A stretch of 64,000 nt of DNA from positions 1,116,001 to 1,180,000 of the forward strand of contig NZ_CP026514.1 in the NCBI RefSeq assembly GCF_002953935.1, read 5' to 3'. Positions 17,008 to 25,792 of the stretch are shown here, in pieces; positions within the stretch are counted from its first letter, which is position 1; each line of letters starts with the position of its first letter. The DNA comes from Arthrobacter sp. PGP41. GTDB lineage: Bacteria; Actinomycetota; Actinomycetes; Actinomycetales; Micrococcaceae. The notes below the pieces were generated by a model. The model had not been told where the DNA came from and made no database searches. It saw only the letters and a program-made list of their open reading frames with translations. The position numbers were made by a program, and so were the translations under genes.

Positions 17008-17270
17008 CGGTCCCCGCGAAGATCGTCCAAAATTTCAGCAGTGCTGGCCTGCGAAGTCATACGCGGCAAGGAACGGAAGTCGACGGGACCGGCCTTTGCA
17101 GGCCGGACCTGGCCCGCCAGCAGGAGCCGTTCAAAGGGAGACGCCGAAGGAGGGATCAACGTTGCCGCGACCTCGCCGTTGTTGGTGACGTCGATAGTTT
17201 CGCCGTTCTTGACGCGCTCAAGGATTTTACTGCTGTTATTGCGTAGCTCACGGTGCGGAATAGTAGTCAT
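17004..17270 (-). CDS. Type II antitoxin, Phd/YefM family
   Basis: 88 residues beginning MTTIPHRELRNNSSKILERVKNG, the hallmark of Phd/YefM proteins, followed by IDVTNNGEVAATLIPP. The N-terminal half binds DNA as a dimer; the C-terminal part (RMTSQASTAEILDDLRGD) should wrap the toxin. The ATG at 17270 is the family start; the frame is open further upstream without resemblance. Its partner toxin gene overlaps its stop by four bases but is frameshifted, leaving an orphan antitoxin that may still autoregulate or counter related toxins. Confidence 0.88.
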   Translation of the reverse strand: MTTIPHRELRNNSSKILERVKNGETIDVTNNGEVAATLIPPSASPFERLLLAGQVRPAKAGPVDFRSLPRMTSQASTAEILDDLRGDR

Positions 17271-17319
17271 GCCTGCCTCCGTAGCAATTGTCGCAAAAGG
17301 AAGGGTCCGAAGATAAGTA

Positions 17320-18084
17320 TCAACCTGTCTCCGCCTGCTCCCAGTGCCGCCGGAGCAATTCAGCCAGCCGCTTGGGCTCGATCCGGTGGGGAGGATCAAA
17401 GTGGTGGCGCTTGGGGAACACTTCCAGATGGAAATCCGGGAAGAACACCCGGGCCAGCCGGGCGGCGATCTCGCCGTAGTCATCAGGGTTGCTCAGGCCG
17501 CCCAGGGCGAAGAACACGGGCGGTTGAAAGGCGGCCAAGCGGGCCCTGTCCAGGTGGTAGCTCTTGAAGGTCCGCAGGAAGGCCTTGATACCCGCGGGCC
17601 GCTTGGCCATCCACGGGGGCGGGGGACCGGGCGGCGGGGGCGGAAGGACGACGTCGTGCCTCACTCCCAGCCTCATGAAGGCGGGCATGAACTGCTCGGG
17701 CGGGAGCGTTTCCAGCCGCTCGTAATGTTTCCAGAGTTCGGTGTGGGCGGGGCTCCAGTCCCAGTTCCCGGCCCAGGCGGGCTCCAGCAGTGCCAGGCTG
17801 AGCAGCCTGTCAGGATGTTTTGCGGCGAAGGCCAGGGCAGCCGCGCCGCCGCCGGAGTACCCCAGAAGGTGGAAGGTCTCCCACCCGAGGGCATCAGCCT
17901 CCCGCAGCACGCCGTCGATCTCGGTGTCCAGGCTCCAGCCGGGCGGCGGTTCGTCGTCCGCGTAGAGCTCCAGGTCCTTGGCGACCGCCTGCACATCGGG
18001 TCCCAAGGCTTCAATCAGCGGGCCGTAGGCCTCATCGGCGGGGAGGACGGCGCCCGGCAGCAGGATGACCCGAATCGGTTTCAT
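17320..18084 (-). CDS. Alpha/beta hydrolase
   Basis: 254 residues. It begins MKPIRVILLPGAVLPADEAYGPL. The nucleophile elbow is LLGYSGGGAAAL (Ser at about residue 96), within the usual G-x-S-x-G motif. The acid candidate is in LSNPDD and the His in PKRHHFDPPHR near the C-terminus. A run of eight prolines with glycine (PPPPPGPPPP) lies in the cap region. It is cytoplasmic with no signal peptide. The FMO gene lies 54 bp upstream on the same strand, so the two may be co-transcribed. Substrate unknown. Confidence 0.85.
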   Translation of the reverse strand: MKPIRVILLPGAVLPADEAYGPLIEALGPDVQAVAKDLELYADDEPPPGWSLDTEIDGVLREADALGWETFHLLGYSGGGAAALAFAAKHPDRLLSLALLEPAWAGNWDWSPAHTELWKHYERLETLPPEQFMPAFMRLGVRHDVVLPPPPPGPPPPWMAKRPAGIKAFLRTFKSYHLDRARLAAFQPPVFFALGGLSNPDDYGEIAARLARVFFPDFHLEVFPKRHHFDPPHRIEPKRLAELLRRHWEQAETG

Positions 18085-18138
18085 GGAAGGAACCCTACGC
18101 CGGGGTCGGCTGTTGGCAAGGGGTGCGTTCGCACGGCT

Positions 18139-19395
18139 TCAGCCGCCCAGGCCGGCGATGTGGCCGGCCACGTATTTGGCGTCGTCGCCCACCAGTGCCA
18201 GGGTGGCCGAGGCGTGCCTCGTCAGCCAAGGCAGTCCGACGGCGTACAGGCCGGTGACGTCCGTGACGCCCCGGGAGTGCCGGGGGTAGTTCCACTCATC
18301 CAGCACCGGGATGTCCAGGAAGCTGAAGTCCAGGCCGTACCCGGTGGCCCAGATGACTGCCGTGATGCCCTCCGCGTCCAGGTCCAGCCGTGCCCCGGAT
18401 TCCGGGGGGAGCCATGAATCGGTCTGCGGCGTTTCCGGGGCCGGCGCATCGATGCCGGCTGCCGCGATGTAGGCGTCCGCCATCAGCTTCAGGCGCTGGC
18501 CGAACCCTGCCTCAACCAACGCCAGGCGTTCGGGGAGGTCGTCGCTGAAGGCGAGGACGCCGTCGTCAATTCCCTCAAAGCGGCCGTGCAGCCGGACGCC
18601 GCGGCGGCCCAGGTCCCGCACGCGGATGCTGTGGCCGCCCTCGTTGCCGGAAACCAGCGGATTGCACAGGAAACGCGCCGCAGGGGAGGGGAGCTGGTCC
18701 ACCTGGAAACCGTTGATGCCGTGCTCGGGCCCGTGCAGGTTGACCTGCAGGATCCAGTGGAAGACGTCCTGGCCCCGGTACCGGCGCGGCGCCTCGGGGC
18801 AGGTTGAGACAGCCAGGTGCACCACCCGGCCGGCCGCCAGCAGGTCTTCGGTAATCTGCCCGCCTGACTGTCCGGTGCCCACCACCAGCACTGTGCCGTC
18901 CGGCAGCTGCTGCGGATTGCGGTACTCGTGGCTGTGCAGCTGGAGCACATGCGGGGGAAGGCCGGCCGCCGCCGCCGGGATGCGCGGCAGCTGGAAGGCT
19001 CCGTTCGCCAGCACGACGTTCTGTGCCGCGAATTGCCCGCCTGTGCTTTCCACGCTGAATCCGCCGTCAGCCCGGCCAATCCGGGTGGCTTCGGTGCCCA
19101 GCCGCACCGGCGCCGAAATCCGCTGAGCGTAATCACGGAACAGGTTGATGACGGCGTCGCGGGGGAGGAAAGCGTCAGGCTCGGGACCGTCGTAGGTCAG
19201 GCCCGGCAGCATGAAGGAGAAGTTGGGCGTGTTCAGGTAGAACGAATCCCAGCGGTCCTGCCATGCCCCGCCCAAGGCATCCCGCCGCTCCAGCACCTGG
19301 TGCTCCACGCCGTGCCGCGTCAGCCAGTAGCTGGTAGCAAGGCCGGCCTGCCCGGCCCCGATCACCAGGGTGTTCACCCGTTGCGGTATCTCCAT
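18139..19395 (-). CDS. Flavin-containing monooxygenase-like NAD(P)/FAD protein
   Basis: 418 residues. The FAD-binding loop is VIGAGQAGLATSYWL at the N-terminus, and the NADPH-binding loop VVGTGQSGGQI lies in the middle, followed by a C-terminal ATGYGLDFSFLD segment. The region LGGAWQDRWDSFYLNTPNF resembles the G-G-x-W motif of Baeyer-Villiger and YUC-type monooxygenases. It probably hydroxylates or oxidises a small organic substrate with NADPH and oxygen. The alpha/beta hydrolase follows on the same strand, a pairing seen when an ester or lactone is formed and then cleaved, but this link is inferred. Confidence 0.9.
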   Translation of the reverse strand: MEIPQRVNTLVIGAGQAGLATSYWLTRHGVEHQVLERRDALGGAWQDRWDSFYLNTPNFSFMLPGLTYDGPEPDAFLPRDAVINLFRDYAQRISAPVRLGTEATRIGRADGGFSVESTGGQFAAQNVVLANGAFQLPRIPAAAAGLPPHVLQLHSHEYRNPQQLPDGTVLVVGTGQSGGQITEDLLAAGRVVHLAVSTCPEAPRRYRGQDVFHWILQVNLHGPEHGINGFQVDQLPSPAARFLCNPLVSGNEGGHSIRVRDLGRRGVRLHGRFEGIDDGVLAFSDDLPERLALVEAGFGQRLKLMADAYIAAAGIDAPAPETPQTDSWLPPESGARLDLDAEGITAVIWATGYGLDFSFLDIPVLDEWNYPRHSRGVTDVTGLYAVGLPWLTRHASATLALVGDDAKYVAGHIAGLGG

Positions 19396-19645
19396 GGTTT
19401 GCTCCCGCAGGTCAGGAGGCGGACAGGATCTGCTGCTGGCAGGATATGCCCGGATGGGTGCCGTGGTAAGTGCTGCTCCAAATCTCCTGTAGTGTTGATC
19501 CTGTTGTTGTGTTTATGCAGTTGGTAGTTCAGGCAGTACGCGCGGTCGAAAGTCCGCGTTCTTCTGAAGTAGCGGTTTTGAACACCCCACACCGGAGGGC
19601 CCGAAAGTCGGGACTTTCCCTCCACCTTCACGAAGGACAAAAATA

Positions 19646-19849
19646 ATGGCTACTGGTACCGTCAAATGGTTTAACGCTGAAAAGGGCTTCGGCTTCATTT
19701 CCCCCGATGACTCCTCACAGGACGTTTTCGCACACTACTCTGCGATCAACTCCAACGGCTTCCGCTCCCTCGAAGAGAACCAGAAGGTTTCCTTCGACAC
19801 CGAGCAGGGCCCCAAGGGTCCCCAGGCCACCAACATCCAGGCCCTCTAA
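19646..19849 (+). CDS. Cold shock protein
   Basis: 67 residues, a full CSD fold: [19 protein letters not shown] carries RNP1 (KGFGFI) and DVFAHYSAI carries RNP2. It ends at PQATNIQAL as family members do. It binds single-stranded RNA and DNA and relieves secondary structure. The roughly 250 bases upstream hold no gene and probably include a long 5' untranslated leader, which is usual for such genes; AAGGA lies 9-10 bases before the ATG. A perfect palindromic terminator follows. Confidence 0.97.
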   Translation: MATGTVKWFNAEKGFGFISPDDSSQDVFAHYSAINSNGFRSLEENQKVSFDTEQGPKGPQATNIQAL

Positions 19850-19888
19850 TTCATTAGGGAATCTGGGGCCTTCGGGTTTCGAATTTTG

Positions 19889-19924
19889 AAAAGCAGGGCC
19901 GGTCAGCTGACCGGCCCTGCTTTT
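19889..19924. terminator. Perfect 36-bp palindromic terminator after the cold-shock gene
   Basis: Arms AAAAGCAGGGCCGGTCAG and CTGACCGGCCCTGCTTTT with no unpaired loop base. The A/T ends give a U-run in either direction, so it should stop transcription from both sides. Confidence 0.93.
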
Positions 19925-19982
19925 GCTTAACCCGGCTGTGCTGCCAGATCAGCGCTGCAGGACCTTCTCCGGCTCTGGAAGG

Positions 19983-20483
19983 ATGGCCCTATGCGGTCCG
20001 CCGCACGCGTCACCGCTCCGCATCAGCATTGAGGACACCGAGCCAGGGATCTGGCGCCGCCTGCGCGTTTCCCGCCGCCCTGACAGTGGAAGAATTCCAT
20101 CTTGCCGTGCAGGCGGCCTTCGGCTGGGAGGACCGCCACCTTTACGCCGTCAGGTGCGTAGATCCCCGCGGGAACGGGCGTGTGGTTGCAGGGCCCCGCG
20201 ACGCAACGGAGGGGTTGGAGGCAGAGGCGGCCTCCGCCGTCGTCCTTTCCGACCTGATGGATCCCCGGAAGCCGGGCACGGCCTGCGAGTGCGAGTACGA
20301 CTTCGGCGACGGCTGGACTCATCAGGTTGAGTTGCTCGGGCCGGCCGAACTGGCTTACGGCGAGCTCCAGTGCGTCGGCGGCGCCAACCGTTGTCCCATG
20401 AGGATTCCGGCGGGCCGGAAGGATATGCCAACCCGGTCCGCATCCTCGCGGACCGGCACTATCCGGAAAATGGCGATGCCTGA
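19983..20483 (+). pseudogene. Plasmid pRiA4b ORF-3-like protein, two compensating frameshifts
   Basis: Three segments of one protein lie in two frames. Frame A (from 19983) gives PLRISIEDTEPGIWRRLRVS. Frame B gives LTVEEFHLAVQAAFGWEDRHLY and CEYDFGDGWTHQVELL. Frame A resumes near 20400 with EDSGGPEGYANPVRILADRH, ending at a TGA at 20481. Together these are the IWRR, GWED, YDFGDxW and CPPED-GG landmarks of the pRiA4b ORF-3 family. One shift lies near 20085 in a run of C and G, the other near 20395. The family function is unknown. Genuine decay is likely, but two sequencing errors are not excluded. Confidence 0.82.
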
Positions 20484-20772
20484 GAGACACGGCGGTCCGT
20501 GCACAGACGTGCAGCGGCCATGAACGACGATGCGACGGCAGTACCGGCAGAAAAAAAGCTACTGATCAGTAACAACGCTTGTGGAATGCCCCCGAAACCT
20601 GGCCGCGCCCAGTGCAAGCGGCGGGCGGTCCCGGCCGCACGTTCGTGCAGAACCCGCCGCGGCCGCCCGCTCCTGCCTAGCCTTTAAAGGGTCCGGGCAG
20701 GAACGCGGCCCGCAGCACAAGCTCCGGCTCATGCCCGGCCCATCCCGCTGACACGCAAACGAAGAGGTTTAT

Positions 20773-21621
20773 ATGTCACTGCTCAAAAAGGCACTGTCCC
20801 TGGCCGCGACTGCCGTCCTGGCCGGTTCCCTCGCCGCGGCACCCGCCCAGGCGGACGTCGTCGAAATTTCCCCGCCCGGCGCCAACGACTGGTCCTGCAA
20901 GCCGTCCGCCGAGCACCCCTACCCTGTCATCCTGGTCCCCGGGACCTTCGAAAGCATGGCAAAAAACTGGTCCACCCTGTCGCCGTACTTGAAGAGCGAA
21001 GGGTACTGCGTCTTTGCGCTTAACTATGGTGAGACGAACGGCGTCTACGCCACCGCGCCGGTAGCGGAATCCGCGAAGGAACTCGCCCCGTTTGTCGACG
21101 CTGTCCGCGCAGCCACCGGCGCAAAGAAGGTGGACCTCGTGGGCCACAGCCAGGGCGGCATGATGCCCCGCTACTACATGGGCTTCCTCGGCGGCGCCAA
21201 AAACGTCAACCAGCTCGTTGGCATCGCCCCCTCGAACCACGGCACGGAAGGAGTGATTCTTCCTCCGCCGGACGTCGTGGCGGACCCGGACTACACGGCT
21301 CTCGGGTGCGCGGCGTGCGCCGACCAGCAGGCAGGGTCGCCGTTCATGCAGGAACTCAACTCCATCGGGGACACTGTTGCCGGGCCGTCCTACACCGTGA
21401 TTTCCACCGTCTACGACGAAGTGGTGATTCCCTACAACAGCCAGTTCCTGTCCGGCCCGGCGCGGCAGGTTACCAACATCACCATCCAGGACAAGTGCCC
21501 GGCGGATGTGTTTGAGCACGACCAGACGCCGAATGACCCCGTGGTGCACCAGATCGTTGCCCATGCCCTGGGCAGGACGTCAGGGCCGGCGGATCCGGCC
21601 TACCAGCCCCGCTGCATCTAG
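20773..21621 (+). CDS. Secreted lipase/esterase (triacylglycerol lipase-like)
   Basis: 282 residues with a signal peptide (MSLLKKALSLAATAVLAGSL, cleavage near APAQA-D). YPVILVPGTFESM holds the oxyanion region; the nucleophile is in VDLVGHSQGGMMPRYYM. Asp and His candidates lie in VISTVYDEVVIPY and NDPVVHQIVAHAL. It resembles actinobacterial class-2 lipases, with Cys pairs (GCAACAD, DKCPAD) likely forming disulfides after export. A weak purine-rich site (GAAGAGG) precedes the ATG. It converges with ctaD, leaving only 18 bases between stops. Confidence 0.9.
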   Translation: MSLLKKALSLAATAVLAGSLAAAPAQADVVEISPPGANDWSCKPSAEHPYPVILVPGTFESMAKNWSTLSPYLKSEGYCVFALNYGETNGVYATAPVAESAKELAPFVDAVRAATGAKKVDLVGHSQGGMMPRYYMGFLGGAKNVNQLVGIAPSNHGTEGVILPPPDVVADPDYTALGCAACADQQAGSPFMQELNSIGDTVAGPSYTVISTVYDEVVIPYNSQFLSGPARQVTNITIQDKCPADVFEHDQTPNDPVVHQIVAHALGRTSGPADPAYQPRCI

Positions 21622-21639
21622 CAGCGGGCCGCCGCTTCG

Positions 21640-23394
21640 CTACTTGTCCGGGTCCGGGTCCCGGACGTCCTTTTCGCCGATGTCCGCCGCGCCCAGGGCT
21701 GCCGCCGCCGCGCTGTGGACCGGTTCGTGTTCGCGGACCCGGATCTCGGGGTGGTGCAGGTCCAGGGCGGGCCGCTCCGAACGGATCCGGGGCAGGGACG
21801 TGAAGTTGTGCCGTGGAGGCGGGCAGGACGTGGCCCATTCCAGCGAGGCGCCGAAGCCCCAGGGATCGTCCACGGTGACCTTCTTCCCCGCCCGCCAGGT
21901 GATGTAGACGTTCCAGAAGAACGGAATCAGGGAGGCGCCCAACAGGAAGGAACTGAAGGTGGAGAACTGGTTCATCAAGGTGAAGTTGTCCTCCACCAGG
22001 TAGTCCGCGTACCGGCGGGGCATGCCCATGACGCCCAGCCAGTGCTGGATGAGGAATGTGCCATGGAAGCCAACGAGCAGCATCCAGAAGTGGATCTTGC
22101 CCAGGCGTTCATTGAGCATGGTGCCGGTGAACTTGGGCCACCAGAAGTAGAACCCGGCGAACATCGCGAACACCACGGTGCCGAACACCACGTAGTGGAA
22201 GTGCGCCACCACGAAGTAGGAGTCCGAGACGTGGAAGTCCAGCGGCGGGGACGCCAGGATGATGCCGGTCAAGCCGCCGAACAGGAAGGTGATCAGGAAG
22301 CCGATGCTCCAGAGCATCGGGGTTTCGAACGTCAGGGAACCGCCCCACATGGTGCCGATCCAGTTGAAGAACTTCACGCCGGTGGGGACTGCGATCAGCA
22401 TGGTCATGAAGGCGAAGAACGGCAGCAGCACGGATCCGGTGACGTACATGTGGTGTGCCCATACCGTCATGGATAGGGCGGCGATGGAGATGGTGGCGTA
22501 GACCAGGCCCTTGTAGCCGAAGATCGGTTTGCGGCTGAAGACCGGGAAGATCTCTGAGACGATGCCGAAGAACGGCAGCGCGATGATGTATACCTCGGGG
22601 TGGCCGAAGAACCAGAACAGGTGCTGCCAGAGGATGGCGCCGCCGTTTTCGGGATCGTAGATGTGGGCTCCGAAGCGGCGGTCCGCGCCGAGGGCGAAGA
22701 GTGCTGCTGCCAGCGGCGGGAACGCCATGATCACCAGGATGGCCGTCACCAGGGTGTTCCAGGTGAAAATCGGCATCCGCCACATGGTCAGGCCGGGGGC
22801 ACGCATGCAGATGATGGTGGTGATGAAGTTGACCGCACCCAGGATGGTGCCGAAGCCGGACAGCGCCAGGCCGAACACCCACAGGTCACCGCCGATGCCG
22901 GGACTGAAGGTGGTATCGGACAGCGGCGCGTAGGCGAACCAGCCGAACGACGCCGCGCCCTGCGGGGTGATGAAGCCGGACACCGCAATGGTGGAACCGA
23001 AGAGGAAGAACCAGAAGGCCAGCGCGTTCAGCCGCGGGAACGCGACGTCCGGCGCGCCGATCTGCAGCGGCATGATCACGTTCGCGAACCCGGCGAAGAG
23101 CGGCGTTGCGAACATCAGCAGCATGATGATGCCGTGCATGGTGAACAGCTGGTTGTACTGCTCCTTGGTCTGCAGCACCTGCATGCCGGGCTCGAACAGT
23201 TCGGCCCGGATCAGCAGCGCCATCACGCCGCCCATGCAGAAGAACGCAAAGGACGTGATCAGGTACATGTACCCGATGGTCTTGTGGTCCGTGGTGGTAA
23301 GCCAGTTGACCACTATGCTGCCCTTGCGCCGGGGTACCACGGCCGGCGCAGCCGTAGCGGCGAGCCCTTCACCTGAACGTCCGGTAGTGGTCAT
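21640..23394 (-). CDS. ctaD: Cytochrome c oxidase subunit I
   Basis: 584 residues, about twelve membrane helices, the catalytic subunit of aa3-type haem-copper oxidase. Key features are [27 protein letters not shown] (haem a ligand His), [12 protein letters not shown] with the cross-linked His-Tyr CuB site, [11 protein letters not shown], and [11 protein letters not shown] with the haem-ligand pair. The GHPEVYI motif marks a type-A proton channel. The start [10 protein letters not shown] at 23394 follows GAGGTGG. Unusually it stands alone: no ctaC, ctaE or qcr genes are nearby, so it is probably a second copy. An insertion sequence lies about 100 bp upstream and may affect its promoter. Confidence 0.97.
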   Translation of the reverse strand: MTTTGRSGEGLAATAAPAVVPRRKGSIVVNWLTTTDHKTIGYMYLITSFAFFCMGGVMALLIRAELFEPGMQVLQTKEQYNQLFTMHGIIMLLMFATPLFAGFANVIMPLQIGAPDVAFPRLNALAFWFFLFGSTIAVSGFITPQGAASFGWFAYAPLSDTTFSPGIGGDLWVFGLALSGFGTILGAVNFITTIICMRAPGLTMWRMPIFTWNTLVTAILVIMAFPPLAAALFALGADRRFGAHIYDPENGGAILWQHLFWFFGHPEVYIIALPFFGIVSEIFPVFSRKPIFGYKGLVYATISIAALSMTVWAHHMYVTGSVLLPFFAFMTMLIAVPTGVKFFNWIGTMWGGSLTFETPMLWSIGFLITFLFGGLTGIILASPPLDFHVSDSYFVVAHFHYVVFGTVVFAMFAGFYFWWPKFTGTMLNERLGKIHFWMLLVGFHGTFLIQHWLGVMGMPRRYADYLVEDNFTLMNQFSTFSSFLLGASLIPFFWNVYITWRAGKKVTVDDPWGFGASLEWATSCPPPRHNFTSLPRIRSERPALDLHHPEIRVREHEPVHSAAAAALGAADIGEKDVRDPDPDK

Positions 23395-23492
23395 CGTTCC
23401 ACCTCGCAGATCTCCTGGATGGCGCTGGAGGCCCCTTGCGTAAGCCCTACTTTGAAGGCTACTCAGGATCCCGGTGTCCGGGAAGGGCCCGC

Positions 23493-24840
23493 GTTGACTC
23501 ATAGGAAAGGTCCGCGTAGAGGGATACGTTGCCTCATTGGAAAAGGTCCGGGAAGAGGCGAGGCGGACATCCTTGAGGGATGGGACTGACGATGAGCCAG
23601 CGTAAGGCCGTCACGGTGATCAAGGCCCGGGCGTATGCGCGCGGGAACCGGCTGGAGAAGGTGCGGATTCTGGATGAACTGGTGGAGCTGACGGGCTGGA
23701 ACAGGGACTATACGCGGCGGGCTTTGCGTCAGGCTCTGGAGTTGCGCCCGGTGCGTGCCCGTCCGCCGCGGGCCCCGGTTTATGGTCCGCGGGTGATCGA
23801 GGCGCTGGTGGTCTGTTGGGCGGTCTTGCGGGGCCCGGCCGGCAAGAGGCTGGCGCCGATGCTGCCGGTGCTCGTGCCCTTGCTGCGCCGGGATGGGGAA
23901 CTGGACTTGGCGGACGCGGAGGCGGTACTGCTGATGCGGATGAGCGCGGCGACGATCGACCGGAAGCTTGCCCCGGAGCGGGCGAAACTGGTGCTGCGGG
24001 GCCGATCGCATACCAAGCCCGGCTCATTGTTGAAGTCCCAGATCTCGGTGAGGACCTGGGCGGATTGGGACGGCGCGGTGCCCGGGTTCGTTGAGATTGA
24101 TCTGGTTGGGCATGAGGGCGGCGTGGCCTCCGGACAGTTCTGTTTCACCCTGACCGTGACTGATATCGCGACGGGGTGGACGGTCAACCGGTCGGTTCCG
24201 AACAAGGCGCAGAAATGGGTGTTCGCGGCGCTGCAGTACGCGTTGGGCAGGTTCCCGTTTCCGATCCTTGGGATTGATTCGGACAACGGGTCCGAGTTCA
24301 TCAACGACTACCTGCTGGAGTACTGCCACGCCCGGCAGATCACTTTCACCAGGTCCCGGCCGGGGAACAAGAACGATGGGGTCCATGTGGAACAGAAGAA
24401 CTGGGCCCGCGTCCGTGAGCTCGTGGGGTACTACCGCTACGACACTACGGCGGAACTGGAGAAACTCAACGCCATCTGGGAACTCGATGCCCTCTTCACG
24501 AACTACCTGTTGCCCAGCAGAAGCTGCTTTCGAAGGAACGTCATGGGGCCAAAGTGGTCAAGAAACACGATGCCGCCCTCACCCCGCACCAGCGCGCCGC
24601 CCGGCATCCGAACGTCCGGAAGCAACCCGTCATCAGCATGAATGCCCAGTTCAAACGACTCAAACCGGCGGCACTGTCCCGGCAAATCCTGGCCCTGACC
24701 GGACAGCTCGAAGCACTTAGCCAGGCCAAAGCTGCTCCCCGCGACTACAAGATCAACACCTGGTTCAACTCGTACCCGAAACGGACCTTTTCCAGTGAGG
24801 CAACGAAGTAGTCTTCCCGGACCTATTGACGTGAGGCAAC
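23493..24840 (+). mobile_element. Insertion sequence with doubled terminal repeats, transposase frameshifted
   Basis: About 1.35 kb. Both ends carry two tandem copies of a 22-23 bp sequence of the form GTTGCCTCANTGGAAAAGGT followed by CCG: left at 23493-23514 and 23528-23550, right at 24782-24804 and 24818-24840 (inverted). The inner pair match at 22 of 23 bases; the outer ones are more diverged. Copy spacing is 35 bp on the left and 36 bp on the right. It encodes one DDE transposase. I see no convincing target duplication. The family is not assigned with certainty; the transposase looks like the ISNCY/IS481 side of the rve superfamily. Confidence 0.85.
23580..24811 (+). pseudogene. DDE (integrase-core) transposase, single frameshift
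   Basis: The N-terminus [19 protein letters not shown] and WNRDYTRRALRQAL form a DNA-binding region. The rve core has Asp in GFVEIDLVGHEGG, Asp in LGIDSDNGSEFIN and Glu in DGVHVEQKNWARV, so the DDE triad is intact. Around 24511-24515 one base seems to be missing: the frame runs to a premature stop, while the next frame continues QQKLLSKERHGAKVVKKHD through ALTPHQRAARHPNV to the stop at 24809-24811. The element is therefore probably immobile unless rescued. The ATG at 23592 is an alternative start. Confidence 0.88.
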
Positions 24841-24867
24841 AGGGGGCCTTGATGAGGCACCGCCGCG

Positions 24868-25602
24868 CTAATGCAGCCCCATCGCGTTCCGTACCTCGTC
24901 CAGGATGTGGTGCATTGCTGATTCCGCCGCCGCCGTGTCCCCGCCCGCCACGGCTGCAGCCACGTCCTCATGCGCCCGCAGCGCCTCGTTCCGCGGCTTG
25001 AACGGCATCAGCCCCTGCTGCGTCCGGCTGGTCAGCACCTCCGCGACCATGCCCTCAAGTGCCCGGAACATCTCGTTTCCGCAGCTTCGCAGCAGCAGCT
25101 GGTGGAACTCGATATCGGCCGCCAGGAACCCCTGGAGGTCGCCGGCATCGCCCAGGCGCCGGAGCTCCGCCGCAAGGGCAACAAGCTGGGCGCGTTCAGC
25201 GGCGCTGGCCCGGCGCGCTGCGCCCGCGGCGGCAATGGGCTCGACGGCGATGCGCAGCTCCGTGAGGCTGCTGTACTGGGCCTCACGCCGGTCCGAGGCC
25301 AGCCGCCAGCGCACCAGCTTGGGGTCAAAGACGTTCCAGAACCGGCGCTCCTGCACCACGATGCCCACCCGGCGCCGCGAATAGACCAGGTTCATCGATT
25401 CCAGGACCTTCATGGTGTCCCGGGCAACGGTCCGGGAAATTCCGTACTCCTGCTGGAGCCCCTCCAGGGTGAGCCTGCTGCCCGGGGCCAGCTTCGCGGA
25501 GGCGATGGCGACGCCGACCGCCTCCAAAACGCGCTCATGCATCGCGGGGGAGGCCCCGCCGTCGTGCGCCTCATCCGTGCCCTCAACTGTCGCCGTCGAC
25601 AT
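24868..25602 (-). CDS. gntR: GntR/FCD family regulator of the gluconate operon
   Basis: About 244 residues. The winged helix runs VLEAVGVAIASAKLAPGSRL to ISRTVARDTMKVLESMNLV. The FCD effector domain follows, with metal-site residues in LRIAVEPIAAAGAARRAS, DIEFHQLLLRSCGN and the C-terminal AHEDVAAAVAGGD. The start at 25602 (MSTATVEGTDEAHD) is chosen over an upstream ATG because the family N-terminus is short. It diverges from gntK across a region with two G-G-T-N3-A-C-C sites, so it probably represses the kinase and permease genes until gluconate is present. Confidence 0.9.
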   Translation of the reverse strand: MSTATVEGTDEAHDGGASPAMHERVLEAVGVAIASAKLAPGSRLTLEGLQQEYGISRTVARDTMKVLESMNLVYSRRRVGIVVQERRFWNVFDPKLVRWRLASDRREAQYSSLTELRIAVEPIAAAGAARRASAAERAQLVALAAELRRLGDAGDLQGFLAADIEFHQLLLRSCGNEMFRALEGMVAEVLTSRTQQGLMPFKPRNEALRAHEDVAAAVAGGDTAAAESAMHHILDEVRNAMGLH

Positions 25603-25659
25603 GTTTTCCGCCTCTCTCTGCGCCGAAGCGCACCTCCAGAATAGCGAACAAAACCGGAA

Positions 25660-25715
25660 AGGTATGACCTGTGACACGCAAAGATAGTATTTATCTCGTC
25701 CAAAGGTGATACCTT
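25660..25715. promoter_or_regulatory. Two FadR/FCD-type operators in the gntR-gntK interval
   Basis: Site A AGGTATGACCT at 25660-25670 and site B AAGGTGATACCTT at 25703-25715. Both have the G-G-T-N3-A-C-C core typical of FadR-subfamily GntR operators. Centres are 44 bp apart, near four helical turns. Site A is about 58 bp from the gntR start and site B about 84 bp from the gntK start, so both promoters could be covered. Confidence 0.78.
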
Positions 25716-25792
25716 ATGGCGTAGCCCACGCAACGACGGGCACGCAGCGAGCTTCTTCGAAAGCCAAAGACGTCTTCTCCGGAGGTATGAAC

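Noticed and set aside
23470..24860. Target-site duplication flanking the insertion sequence
   Set aside because: The bases on either side (GGGCCCGC and AGGGGGCCTT) share only a loose G/C-rich resemblance, not a convincing duplication.
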